Source: an uncultured Planococcus sp. (GTDB lineage: Bacteria > Bacillota > Bacilli > Bacillales_A > Planococcaceae). Taken from it: 64,000 bases of DNA. The stretch covers positions 620,001 through 684,000 of the forward strand of contig CANLRI010000001.1 in the NCBI GenBank assembly GCA_947493585.1, in the 5' to 3' direction. Below, one piece after another: positions 53,613 through 62,393 of this stretch. Within the stretch, counting starts at the first letter, position 1. Each line of letters opens with the position of its first letter. The notes below the pieces were generated by a model, which was not told where the DNA came from, made no database searches, and saw nothing but the letters and a program-made list of their open reading frames with translations. The position numbers were made by a program, and so were the translations under genes.

Positions 53613-55730
53613 ATGAAAAAAAGCAAATGGTTCCCGATTCTATCAGCGAGCGCACTGGCGCTTTCGCTTTATTCCCCAGCAGCAAGTGCTGCACCAGTCG
53701 AGGAACTGCCATCACTCGGCGCTTGGGATGAGGATCGCTACGGCGAACGCATCGATATCGACCAAGAACTAAACCAGTTAACGAATGACGAGTCGTTCCA
53801 AAAAGAAGCCGAGCAGCGTATTAAAGCTCAAGCTGGTGAATTGAATGATGAATCAGCAGACAGTGAAGAAAATGCTACGGCAAGTGAGCATTTCACTGAA
53901 GATCACGGCACGAAGTTGTTCTTGGACCGTAATTTGGCATTTAAAGAATTTACGCTTCGCAGCATTGGCGATAATGTAGAAATTTGGGTCGCGAATGACT
54001 TAGCATACGGCCCGGATAACCCAAAACCGGCTGACATCGTCACGCAAGCGCAAGTGGATAAATTGAAGGCTGAATTCGACAGCAATATCTATCCGGTCGC
54101 GACCGACTTCTTCGGCACGCCGGATACACTAGATGGCTCACAGTCGCCGCTTCCTGGCATGGTCGGCCTACCAGAAGGTTATTATGAAGGGTCCGATAAA
54201 GTGATCATGCTCGTCGATAACGTCCAAGACGAAGGCTGGAACAACCCGTCTTATCCGTTCTTCGTAGCCGGCTTCTTCTGGCAGACGCTTGAAAACTACA
54301 CAGACCGCAATATCATCACAATCGATACCAATTCATGGGAAACGCGTTTGGAGAGCACGTTCTTCGGCACGACCATCCATGAGCTTCAGCATTTAATCCA
54401 AGCCGATAACGACGGCGCAGAAGAAACATGGGTCAATGAAGGCATGTCGACATTCTCTGAATTCCTCGGCGGCTACGGCCACGGTGAAGGGTCGATCAAC
54501 TTCTATTTGGACCACCCGGAAAACTCGCTCGTCAACTGGGATGAGCACGGATCAGCAGCAACCGGCCCTGAAACGATCGCAGATTACGGACAGGTTTACT
54601 TGTTCACGCTGTATATGTACGATAAGTTCGGCCAGGAGTTCATCCGTGAAATCGCTACTGACGGAAACACTCAAGGCATCGCAAGCATCGATAAAGTATT
54701 GGAAGACTACGGCACAAACAAAACATTCACTGAACTATACCAAGACTTTATGACGGCTTTGACTTTGGATAACGACACGGTTAGCAAGGATTACAAATTC
54801 GATAGCATCGATTTGCGTGAACTGCCAGTCGGTGACGGCGTCCGCGGCAAGACTGTTGACTTCGAGAAAGCGAAAACCTTTGAAAAAGAAGGCGTTCCGG
54901 CATGGGGCGGCGACTTCAAGGAATTCGACTTGGACCGCACAGTGCGCGGCATGAAGTTCGATGGTGTGGACTTTCTGCCATTGCAATGGGAAACGGTCGC
55001 CAATCCGCTTGACGCTTCTGAACAAGTGCTTCATGCAAACAATGGCGACGAAGCAGACCAAGCCTTGATCTTCGGTGCAACGGTTCCAACTGAAAACCCG
55101 ACCTTGAGCTTCGAGCATTATTACAATATCGAAGAGCAATGGGATTTCGCAGCAGTCCAAGTGTCGACGGATAACGGCGAAACGTGGAAATCACTCGAGA
55201 ACGAAAACACGCGTTCCGATGTAGTGGAAGAAGGCTATCCGACGATCAAAGAGAACTTGCCAGGCTTCACAGGCGAGAAAACGAATTGGTCTACAGAAAC
55301 ATTTGATTTGTCAGCATACGCAGGGCAAGACGTATTGGTATCGTTCCGCAACATGACGGACTGGGGTTCTAACGAAGCAGGTTGGTTCGTGAAGAACATC
55401 GAACTTGGCGGCTTCACGGCAGATGGAACGTCGACAGAGCCATTCCAATCACTTGGCCAGTTGAAAGGCGAGTATGTCGACTTTACAACGACATTCATCC
55501 AAACGAAGAAAAATGGCAAACAGCGTGTATTCAATGTCGATCCGTACAATGTAACGGAAAAAGAAGCGCTCGACTTGCAGCAAGTGCTGCGTGAAGGCAA
55601 TTTGAAAATGATCACTTCTTATGCAGCAGCGCCAGACCAAAAAGAGGCGAAAGAATTCACATACGAAGTACTGTACAAAGAAGATAAAAGCAAAGGCAAA
55701 AGCAAAGGAAAAGGCAACAACAAAAAATAA
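53613..55730 (+). CDS. Secreted HExxH zinc metalloprotease (M6/M30-like) with C-terminal ligand-binding domain
   Basis: A 705-residue exported protein. A typical signal peptide spans residues 1-28 (basic start, hydrophobic core, ASAA-type cleavage site). An acidic pro-region follows to about 95. The catalytic motif HELQH (H256/H260) is followed by WVNEGMSTFSEF, whose Glu (about 276) is the likely third zinc ligand. After about 480 comes an immune-inhibitor/MAM-like beta domain with FEHYYNIEEQWDFAAVQVS. The C-terminus is a Lys/Gly-rich tail (KGKSKGKGNNKK), perhaps binding anionic wall polymers. ATG 53613 follows AAGGAG; the longest frame lacks a ribosome site. It is monocistronic. Confidence 0.87.
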   Translation: MKKSKWFPILSASALALSLYSPAASAAPVEELPSLGAWDEDRYGERIDIDQELNQLTNDESFQKEAEQRIKAQAGELNDESADSEENATASEHFTEDHGTKLFLDRNLAFKEFTLRSIGDNVEIWVANDLAYGPDNPKPADIVTQAQVDKLKAEFDSNIYPVATDFFGTPDTLDGSQSPLPGMVGLPEGYYEGSDKVIMLVDNVQDEGWNNPSYPFFVAGFFWQTLENYTDRNIITIDTNSWETRLESTFFGTTIHELQHLIQADNDGAEETWVNEGMSTFSEFLGGYGHGEGSINFYLDHPENSLVNWDEHGSAATGPETIADYGQVYLFTLYMYDKFGQEFIREIATDGNTQGIASIDKVLEDYGTNKTFTELYQDFMTALTLDNDTVSKDYKFDSIDLRELPVGDGVRGKTVDFEKAKTFEKEGVPAWGGDFKEFDLDRTVRGMKFDGVDFLPLQWETVANPLDASEQVLHANNGDEADQALIFGATVPTENPTLSFEHYYNIEEQWDFAAVQVSTDNGETWKSLENENTRSDVVEEGYPTIKENLPGFTGEKTNWSTETFDLSAYAGQDVLVSFRNMTDWGSNEAGWFVKNIELGGFTADGTSTEPFQSLGQLKGEYVDFTTTFIQTKKNGKQRVFNVDPYNVTEKEALDLQQVLREGNLKMITSYAAAPDQKEAKEFTYEVLYKEDKSKGKSKGKGNNKK

Positions 55731-55737
55731 GTAATTA

Positions 55738-55768
55738 AAGAGCGGGCAGCTGCCCGCTCTTTTTTTGC
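55738..55768 (+). terminator. Terminator after the protease gene
   Basis: Perfect palindrome AGAGCGGGCAGCTGCCCGCTCT followed by seven T; arms AGAGCGGGCA / TGCCCGCTCT. Confidence 0.92.
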
Positions 55769-55818
55769 TGCATTTTTATAGCTGTATGCATCGGTACAGC
55801 AATGCGAAGCGTAAACAC

Positions 55819-55878
55819 TTGCATATGTAGTACAGTGGGTGTACTATGTGGAGAGTAAGAAAGTACAGGGGGTATACT
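55819..55878 (+). promoter_or_regulatory. Autoregulated marR promoter with two operators
   Basis: TTGCAT (55819-55824), 17-base spacer, TACTAT (55842-55847). The perfect inverted repeat TAGTACA-GTGGG-TGTACTA (55828-55846) overlaps spacer and -10. A second, imperfect copy AGTACA-GGGGG-TATACT (55862-55878) covers the ribosome site. Both suit a MarR dimer and would give self-repression. Confidence 0.7.
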
Positions 55879-55879
55879 A

Positions 55880-56338
55880 ATGTCTCAAGAATTATTCACA
55901 GCTTATTCGAAATTCAGTGAAGCCATTTTGGAAGTGAATGCATATGTGGCGAATGTATTCACTACTCATGAAGAGTTAAAGGCCTATTCTCCACAACAAT
56001 TGCAGACTTTAAGGATCATCAAAAAAAATCCAGCTATTTCCCAAAGTGAAATAGCGGACATTCAGGGTGTCTTTAAAACGGCTATCTCCAACCGGATCAA
56101 GAAGTTAGAGCAAGATGGCTTGATTGCCATACTAACTAATCAGGATTTACGCAAAAAATCCATTTCAATTACTCAAAAAGGAACGGACTTATTGATAGTT
56201 AGCGAGACAGTCATTTTTGAAAATCTAAATGATTTGCTAGCGGAGCGTTTTACAAGCGATGAAATCATACAGTTCACCAGTCAATTGGACGAAATCGTTA
56301 ATTCCTTGAAAACGGAAAAGGACGGCGACAAACAATGA
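55880..56338 (+). CDS. MarR-family transcriptional regulator
   Basis: A 152-residue winged-helix repressor. The helix-turn-helix is ISQSEIADIQGVFKTAISNRIKKLEQDG (key S-x-x-A and N-R-x-x-x-L-E), followed by the wing with DLRKKSISITQKG. The N- and C-terminal helices form the dimerisation region. It overlaps the permease gene by four bases (ATGA), so the two are coupled and the permease is the obvious target. Two similar inverted repeats upstream support autoregulation; the inducer is unknown. Confidence 0.9.
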   Translation: MSQELFTAYSKFSEAILEVNAYVANVFTTHEELKAYSPQQLQTLRIIKKNPAISQSEIADIQGVFKTAISNRIKKLEQDGLIAILTNQDLRKKSISITQKGTDLLIVSETVIFENLNDLLAERFTSDEIIQFTSQLDEIVNSLKTEKDGDKQ

Positions 56339-57795
56339 TTCATGAACTGAAAACGGTGTTCTCGAAAAAAATGCTGATTATCTCGTTAATAGCTGTCATG
56401 TTTTTGCCGGTTATCTACAGCGCTTCGTTTTTGACTTCTATGTGGGATCCATATGGAAAAACGGAAGATCTTCCAATCGCCGTCGTCAATGAAGATCAAG
56501 TAGCTGAACTGGGAGAAGAAAGCATTCGAATCGGTGAGGAGATTGTAGCCGAGCTAAAGGCCAATGATGATTTTGAATGGCATTTTGTCGAAAGTGATGA
56601 CGCACATGCAGGCGTGGTCAAAGGGAATTATTATGCTTCCATTACATTGCCTGAAGACTTTTCGAGCAATGCATCCTCGCTTTTGACGGATGAGCCGAAA
56701 GAAATGGCTTTGAATGTGGAGACCAATCCAGGCTATAGTTACTCTGGCAAATCGATTGCGGACCAAAGCGTCTTGGCCGTGGAAACGGCAGTGGCTTCAG
56801 AAGTCCGGGAATTGTATACCGAAAAAGTATTTGAAACGGTAAACGATATGAATGCCGGTTATAAAGAAGCTTCGTCTGGAGCCAGCCAACTGACGGACGG
56901 CTCGGACCGATTGGCCGCATCTGCAGAGCAGTTAGGAAAAGGGATGGAAACCCTTGCCGGCCAAGCACCTCCACCGCTTGCAGCAGAGCTCGCCAAACTA
57001 ATCGAAGGAAACAAGCAGATAAGCCAAGGTATCGAGGAGCTGGGCGACGGTTCGGCGAACTTAAGTGAAGAACTAACGGCAGCCTCGGAAGAAGTTTCAT
57101 CTTATGCGTTTGAAACAGAAAATGCGCAACTCATCAGTGAGCCGGTAAAGGTAAATAAAGAAACAGTAACGGAAGTCGAAAACTATGGCCAGAGTTTTGC
57201 CCCTTACATCATTGCGCTCAGCCTGTTTGTCGGGGCTATCGCTTTTTCCACGATCTATCCTTTCCGGACACGTGACCGTGAATCGACTACACTGCTTATT
57301 TGGTGGGGCAGTAAACTATCGGTCATATTGGCACAGGGAACCTTCCAGGCCGCTTTATTGGCTGTGTTCATCTTGAAAGTGTTGAATATACCGGTAGAAA
57401 ATCTGGGATCTTTCCTGCTGATTCTCTTTGTTATTTCGAATACGTGGATGCTTATCTTGTCCTTTTTGGTTGCTGCATTTGATAAAGTAGGCAACTTCTT
57501 AGGGATCTTGCTGCTGGTTTTGCAGCTCGGTGCCAGTGAAGGAACATTTCCGATCCAATTGACAAATGGTTTCTTCCAAGCCGTCCACCCATATTCCCCA
57601 ATGACCTATGCCATCAAAGCATTGAGGGAGTCGATTTTCGGCTTTGAAGGTAACGTCCCGTTCGAACAAGCATTGTGGATTCTGGTGGCTATTTTATCGG
57701 GGATGATTCTGCTATTAGGTGCCGTTTATTACTACCGGTTCCAGAAAGAATTGAAAACTCCATCTGAATTAGCAAAAAGAGGAGCGGCCGTCTGA
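56335..57795 (+). CDS. YhgE/Pip-type ABC-2 family membrane permease, short form
   Basis: A 486-residue membrane protein. One N-terminal helix ([20 protein letters not shown]) is followed by a large extracytoplasmic region (about 35-285) that opens with [20 protein letters not shown]. Later parts contain [19 protein letters not shown], a heptad-like repeat typical of YhgE/Pip. The end has five to six helices, including [20 protein letters not shown]. Homologues are phage-infection or drug-efflux proteins of 700 residues or more; here the central coiled region is much shorter. No ATPase gene is adjacent. Regulated by the overlapping MarR. Confidence 0.87.
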   Translation: MIHELKTVFSKKMLIISLIAVMFLPVIYSASFLTSMWDPYGKTEDLPIAVVNEDQVAELGEESIRIGEEIVAELKANDDFEWHFVESDDAHAGVVKGNYYASITLPEDFSSNASSLLTDEPKEMALNVETNPGYSYSGKSIADQSVLAVETAVASEVRELYTEKVFETVNDMNAGYKEASSGASQLTDGSDRLAASAEQLGKGMETLAGQAPPPLAAELAKLIEGNKQISQGIEELGDGSANLSEELTAASEEVSSYAFETENAQLISEPVKVNKETVTEVENYGQSFAPYIIALSLFVGAIAFSTIYPFRTRDRESTTLLIWWGSKLSVILAQGTFQAALLAVFILKVLNIPVENLGSFLLILFVISNTWMLILSFLVAAFDKVGNFLGILLLVLQLGASEGTFPIQLTNGFFQAVHPYSPMTYAIKALRESIFGFEGNVPFEQALWILVAILSGMILLLGAVYYYRFQKELKTPSELAKRGAAV

Positions 57796-57872
57796 GGTCC
57801 GCTTTTTCTTTTGGAAAAAATCCCGGTGTGATAAGATGGAGTCAGAATTTGTTTTTTGAAAGGAAGAGGACT

Positions 57873-59063
57873 GTGTCGAAAAAATTAGATGCGTTTTTGG
57901 AAGAAAACTTAACGGAATTGAAAGATCAAGGCCTGTATAATGAGATCGATCCGGTAGAAGGCCCGAACGGAGCGATGATTAAAATCAGCGGCAAGGACCT
58001 GATCAACTTGTCATCAAACAACTACCTGGGCCTTGCAACAGATGAAGATTTGAAGAAAGTAGCGATCCAAGCGATCGAAAAATACGGAGTCGGCGCTGGT
58101 GCTGTCCGTACGATCAACGGGACGCTCGATCTTCACGTGCAATTGGAAGAGAAATTGGCTGAGTTCAAAGGAACAGAAGCAGCGATTTCATTCCAATCCG
58201 GCTTCAACTGCAATATGGCGGCGATTTCTGCAGTCATGGACAAAAACGATGCCATTCTGTCCGATCAATTGAACCATGCATCGATCATCGACGGCTGCCG
58301 CTTGTCGAAAGCGAAAATCATCGCGTTCAAACACTCCGACATGGAAGACCTTCGCCAGAAAGCGAAAGAAGCGACTGAATCCGGCCAGTACAATAAAGTC
58401 ATGGTCATCACGGACGGCGTCTTCTCAATGGACGGCGATATTGCGAAACTTCCGGAAATCGTGGAAATCGCAAAAGAGTTCGACTTGATCACATATGTCG
58501 ATGACGCTCATGGTTCAGGCGTCACGGGTAAGGGGAAAGGCACTGTGAAGCATTTCGGCTTGGAAAAAGAAGTCGATATGCAAATGGGTACACTTTCAAA
58601 AGCAGTCGGCGTTGTCGGCGGTTATGTTGCCGGAAAGAAAAACCTGATCGATTGGCTGCGCGTGCGCTCTCGCCCGTTCTTGTTCTCGACAGCGGTAACG
58701 CCAGGGGACGTGGCAGCGACAACAGCTGCGGTCCAAAAAATCATCGATTCGACAGAACTTCATGATAAATTGTGGGACAACGGCGATTATTTGAAGAAGG
58801 GCTTGAGAGAGCTTGGCTTTGATATCGGCGATTCTGCCACGCCAATTACGCCATGCATCATCGGCGACGAGAAATTGACTCAGCAATTCTCGAAACGCTT
58901 GTTCGAAGAAGGCGTCTACGCGAAATCGATCGTCTTCCCGACGGTTCCACGCGGCACTGGCCGTGTGCGCAATATGCCAACAGCGGCGCATACGAAAGAC
59001 ATGCTCGACGAAGCGATCGAGATCTACGCAAAAGTCGGCAAGGAATTGAACGTCATCAAGTAA
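57873..59063 (+). CDS. kbl: Glycine C-acetyltransferase (2-amino-3-ketobutyrate CoA ligase)
   Basis: A 396-residue PLP enzyme of the alpha-oxoamine synthase family, the usual length of Kbl. It converts 2-amino-3-oxobutyrate and CoA to glycine and acetyl-CoA. PLP elements are [25 protein letters not shown] and the Schiff-base Lys in [15 protein letters not shown]. The N-terminal [11 protein letters not shown] motif is intact. The start is GTG 57873, behind AAAGGAAGAGGA. Its usual partner tdh is not adjacent. A BioF-like role cannot be fully excluded, but no biotin genes are near. A terminator follows. Confidence 0.9.
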   Translation: MSKKLDAFLEENLTELKDQGLYNEIDPVEGPNGAMIKISGKDLINLSSNNYLGLATDEDLKKVAIQAIEKYGVGAGAVRTINGTLDLHVQLEEKLAEFKGTEAAISFQSGFNCNMAAISAVMDKNDAILSDQLNHASIIDGCRLSKAKIIAFKHSDMEDLRQKAKEATESGQYNKVMVITDGVFSMDGDIAKLPEIVEIAKEFDLITYVDDAHGSGVTGKGKGTVKHFGLEKEVDMQMGTLSKAVGVVGGYVAGKKNLIDWLRVRSRPFLFSTAVTPGDVAATTAAVQKIIDSTELHDKLWDNGDYLKKGLRELGFDIGDSATPITPCIIGDEKLTQQFSKRLFEEGVYAKSIVFPTVPRGTGRVRNMPTAAHTKDMLDEAIEIYAKVGKELNVIK

Positions 59064-59066
59064 CAC

Positions 59067-59105
59067 GAAACCCGTACAGCTCATTGAGTTGTGCGGGTTT
59101 TTTGG
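59067..59105 (+). terminator. Terminator after kbl
   Basis: Stem AACCCGTACAGCTCA with its near-complement TGAGTTGTGCGGGTT, followed by a T run. Confidence 0.85.
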
Positions 59106-59147
59106 GCATATGAAGAGTAAGGACGAGTAGGGGGGGAGATTGCGCTT

Positions 59148-59325
59148 CAAGGGGACGCTTTCCGGAGGGCTCGCATTGAGCCGCTTCGTCGCTACGCAAA
59201 ACCACGCCTGCTCAACTCTCACGATGTTCGAGCTTCGCAAACGAATGCGCTCAATGTCTTTCGCGTATTCGTTTGCAGGGTCTCAATTGTCTCGCTAATC
59301 CTCCCGGAGTCGACCCTTTCCGCTT
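59148..59325 (+). repeat. Palindromic repeat family R1, copy b (with insert module)
   Basis: The outer parts match copy a: GACGCTTTCCGGAGGGCTCGC at the left and CTCCCGGAGTCGACCC at the right (split here at 20 bases or fewer). Between CGCTTCGTCGCTACG and GCAGGGTCTCAATTG lies an extra stretch of about 70 bases absent from copy a. It carries the hairpin GCAAACGAAT / ATTCGTTTGC, related to the insert in R2 copies A and C. Confidence 0.8.
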
Positions 59326-59440
59326 CTTCTCTAGTTGGAGAGAGGAAATATAATTCTTCCTGCGCTGATATAAAAGTGGGAAGCATTGATCAGCTTCAAA
59401 CTTTTAAATTGTATAGCAGGTAAAACATCTCAAAAATATC

Positions 59441-59640
59441 AAGTCCAGCTAAGCATCTCTCTGTGGATGAAGTCAATTAACAGCGATACTTCCCCGCACT
59501 CAACACCCATTGAAATCTAAAAGCCGAACCGCGGCCAAGGGCGAGCCGGAGCAATGAGACAAGTGTTCTTCTTGACTCATTGCGTGAGGCCAGCCCGAAG
59601 CGGGAGGCGGCTAGTTCGTGATGAAATGTTCAATAGACAA
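59441..59640 (+). repeat. Structured repeat family R2, copy E (second subtype)
   Basis: A diverged subtype with the same core: CCGC, GGGCGAGCC (59539-59547), apical stem GCAATGAG-A-CAAG / CTTG-A-CTCATTGC, GGCCAGCCC (59588-59596), GCGG. It keeps TGAAATCTAAAAGCCG before the core. The 5' GNRA-like hairpin of the first subtype is not recognisable. Its base changes pair with compensating changes on the opposite strand. Confidence 0.8.
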
Positions 59641-59653
59641 TACATCTCGCTCC

Positions 59654-59830
59654 CAAGTCCAACTAAGCATCCCCATCAGCGGATGTAATCAATTAACAGC
59701 CACACTTCCTCGCACATAACATCCAATGAAATCGAAAAGCCAAATCGCGCAAAAGGGCGAGGGGCCAACCACAAGCAGGAGGCGCTTGCCAAAAGATGAA
59801 ACAACGAACAACGAACAATCCATCTCGCTC
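59654..59830 (+). repeat. Structured repeat family R2, copy F (collapsed)
   Basis: Tandem partner of copy E; both begin AAGTCCA-CTAAGCATC and share AATCAATTAACAGC-type text. The core halves GGGCGAGG and GGCCAACC are adjacent, so the apical hairpin has been deleted. It looks like a decayed copy. Confidence 0.7.
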
Positions 59831-59876
59831 ACTTGCCCCACTAGCTCGCCTATTCCTCGTTCCGGTTAGCTTACAA

Positions 59877-59914
59877 TAAAATCCCCCTCCAGCGATCGGC
59901 TGAAGGGGGATTTG
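59877..59914 (-). terminator. Terminator of the M20 amidohydrolase gene
   Basis: Stem AAATCCCCCTTCAGC / GCTGGAGGGGGATTT read on the minus strand, with CGATC loop and T-rich tail. Confidence 0.85.
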
Positions 59915-59919
59915 CTTTA

Positions 59920-61119
59920 TTATTTGGCAGAATCGGTTTCTGCTTGCTGGGCGTTGAAATAGATGGAAGCAAACACTTTTGCCGTCGTGTTCATCGCATC
60001 TTCGTTAAAGTCGAAGTTTTCATGATGGTGCGGATAGACGCGTGTTTCGTCATTCATTTTCGCACCGACAAAAAAGTAAGCGCCGGGCTTCGCTTGTGTG
60101 TAATAGGCGAAATCCTCGACCGGCATGATCGGGTCGATATCGATGACATTGTCTTCACCGACGACGGGGCGTGCGGATGTGCGGACGATTTCTGCCGCTT
60201 CCGGGTGGTTCCATAGCGAGTCGTAGCCAGTCTCGACAATCACTTCTGCGCGTGCGCCCATGGCAGCGGCAACGTTTTCAGCGACTCCGCGCACGCGTTC
60301 GCTGGCGAGCTTGCGCAGTTCTGGATCGAACACGCGGATCGTGCCTTCCATGACCGCTTTGCTTGGAATGACATTGTCAGCGTCGCCCGCATGGAATTTA
60401 CCGATCGATACAACGAGTTCTTTTAACGGGTCTGCATTGCGGCTGACGATCGATTGTAGTGCGACCATGATATGGCTCGCGGCAAGGATCGGGTCGATGC
60501 CGGTATGTGGTTCAGCACCGTGTGTTCCGGAGCCATACACATTGATTTTGATGGCGTCTTCAGAAGCTTGCAAGTAGCCATCGCGCAGATAGACTTTGCC
60601 GGATTCCATTTTACTTTGGAGATGCGCGCCGAATACGAGATCGACACCATCGAGGCAGCCGTCTTCAATCATAGCGCGCGCACCGCCTGGTGATAATTCT
60701 TCGCCGAATTGGTGGATCAGTACAATGGTACCTGGGAGTTCGTCTTTGATCGTCACCATTGCTTTCGCAAAGCCGAGAAGTCCAGCGGTATGGCCATCGT
60801 GGCCGCAAGCATGCATGACGCCTGGAATCGTCGATTTATAGGAAACATCCTTTTGGTCGTCGATCGGAAGCGCGTCAAAGTCAGCGCGAAAAGCAATTGT
60901 CTTGCCGGGTTTGCCGCCGCGAATCGTGCCGACGACACCACGTCCACCGACGCCTCGTCGTACTTCAACACCCATTTCCTCTAAGCGACCTGCAATATAA
61001 GCGGGCGTTTCCACTTCCTGATGGGACAATTCCGGGTGCATATGGAGATGGCGGCGGATATCCACCATTTCTGTTTGTAGAGAATCAATCATGGTATCGG
61101 TTTGTTTTAATAAGTTCAT
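59920..61119 (-). CDS. M20-family amidohydrolase (N-acyl-amino-acid/aminobenzoyl hydrolase type)
   Basis: A 399-residue metalloamidase. Metal ligands are the Cys-x-His element MHACGHDGHTAGLLG (about 105), the Glu pair HQFGEELSPGG, the His in VFGAHLQS and the C-terminal HHHENFDFNEDA region. This is the M20D layout of N-acetyl-amino-acid, indole-acetyl or hippurate amidohydrolases. Substrate unknown. The start is ATG 61119, 10 bases from AAGGAG; TTG 61122 is an alternative. It diverges from the dipeptide epimerase and YfcC transporter genes, together suggesting peptide or acyl-amino-acid use. Confidence 0.9.
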   Translation of the reverse strand: MNLLKQTDTMIDSLQTEMVDIRRHLHMHPELSHQEVETPAYIAGRLEEMGVEVRRGVGGRGVVGTIRGGKPGKTIAFRADFDALPIDDQKDVSYKSTIPGVMHACGHDGHTAGLLGFAKAMVTIKDELPGTIVLIHQFGEELSPGGARAMIEDGCLDGVDLVFGAHLQSKMESGKVYLRDGYLQASEDAIKINVYGSGTHGAEPHTGIDPILAASHIMVALQSIVSRNADPLKELVVSIGKFHAGDADNVIPSKAVMEGTIRVFDPELRKLASERVRGVAENVAAAMGARAEVIVETGYDSLWNHPEAAEIVRTSARPVVGEDNVIDIDPIMPVEDFAYYTQAKPGAYFFVGAKMNDETRVYPHHHENFDFNEDAMNTTAKVFASIYFNAQQAETDSAK

Positions 61120-61268
61120 CAATCATAAACTCCTTTATCCTGCAAAAATTTTAAACACACACTGACGCCATTATACGCCGTATTCCAGGAAGCATCAAAA
61201 TTATTACGCTATTGCAAAAGTTTTTATAGTATAATCATACAAGACTACTTATAATTGGGGGCTTCATT

Positions 61269-62393
61269 ATGAAAATCACTCAAGCACGATTGCATGCAGT
61301 GCGCTTTCCTTTGCATGAACCATTTATCATCTCCTATGCGACCTATCCAGATATGCCGTCTTTGATTCTTGAACTGGAAACGGATAACGGCTTGGTCGGG
61401 TACGGGGAGGCGGTACCGGATGAACATGTGACAGGCGAGTATTTTACAGCGAGTTATGAAGTGCTGAAGGAACTATTTTTGCCGGCGGTCATCGGCATGA
61501 ATCCGTTTGATATTGAAGCGATCCATCATAAGATGAACGGAATTCTGGCGGGTAACCCGGCAGCGAAAGCCGCAGTCGATATCGCTTGCTACGACTTGAT
61601 GGGGAAAGCTTCAGACCAACCGGTCTATAATTTGCTTGGTGGACAGTCGAAAGAACATTTATCCTATCCGCGTGTGTTGAGCATCGAATCGCCTGAAATT
61701 ATGGCGGAAAAAGCGCAACAGGCCATTGTAGCGGGCTATGGTTCGTTGAAATTGAAAGTCGGGGCAGGCAACGCACAATTGGATGTGGACCGGATTTTAG
61801 CGGTACGCGAAAAAGTCGGCCCGGATATGCCAATTCGTGTCGATGTCAACCAAGGATGGAAATCGGTCGGGACAGCGGTTGCGGCCATACGCCAGCTGGA
61901 ATCGGCAGGTCTCAGCTGGATCGAACAGCCAATTCGCATGGGAGATATCCGCGGTTTGGCGGAAGTACGTCAAAAAACGGCAGTGCCGATTATGGCGGAC
62001 GAAACGGTGCAGTCGATGGAAGATTTGCTCGAAATCATCCGTCTCGATGCGGCTGATGTGATCAACATCAAATTGATGAAATGCGGTGGGATTTTCCACG
62101 CAGTGCAAATGGCGAAAACGGCGGAAGCGGCAGGGATGCTGTGCCAGATCGGTTCCATGGTGGAATCATCCATTGCCTCAAGTGCCGGCTATCACGCGGC
62201 GATGTCGCGAATCAATATCGAAAGTACGGAACTGACAGGTCCACTCTTATTCAGTGAAGAAATCGGAGACTTGAAATACGAGCATCCCCATGTGCTCTTG
62301 AGCGGCAAGCTCGGGCTTGGCATTGAGGTTGATCCTGAGAAGTTGAAGAAATTGACGGTCACATCTTGTACAGTAGGGGGCGATCTTGCATGA
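61269..62393 (+). CDS. Dipeptide epimerase (L-Ala-D/L-Glu epimerase-like, enolase superfamily)
   Basis: A 374-residue member of the muconate-lactonizing-enzyme subgroup. The catalytic KxK is in SLKLKVGAG (about 160). Metal ligands follow in RVDVNQGW (Asp), SWIEQP (Glu) and IMADETV (Asp-Glu), and the second base Lys is in VINIKLMKCGG. Dipeptide epimerases interconvert L-Ala-D-Glu and L-Ala-L-Glu during recycling of wall peptides; other dipeptides are possible. The ribosome site is GGGGG before ATG 61269. The stop overlaps the start of the YfcC gene (ATGA). Confidence 0.88.
   Translation: MKITQARLHAVRFPLHEPFIISYATYPDMPSLILELETDNGLVGYGEAVPDEHVTGEYFTASYEVLKELFLPAVIGMNPFDIEAIHHKMNGILAGNPAAKAAVDIACYDLMGKASDQPVYNLLGGQSKEHLSYPRVLSIESPEIMAEKAQQAIVAGYGSLKLKVGAGNAQLDVDRILAVREKVGPDMPIRVDVNQGWKSVGTAVAAIRQLESAGLSWIEQPIRMGDIRGLAEVRQKTAVPIMADETVQSMEDLLEIIRLDAADVINIKLMKCGGIFHAVQMAKTAEAAGMLCQIGSMVESSIASSAGYHAAMSRINIESTELTGPLLFSEEIGDLKYEHPHVLLSGKLGLGIEVDPEKLKKLTVTSCTVGGDLA

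Noticed and set aside
55801..55825. cre-like site (GAAGCGTAAACA) upstream of marR
   Set aside because: The fixed bases of the cre consensus are out of register by one position.
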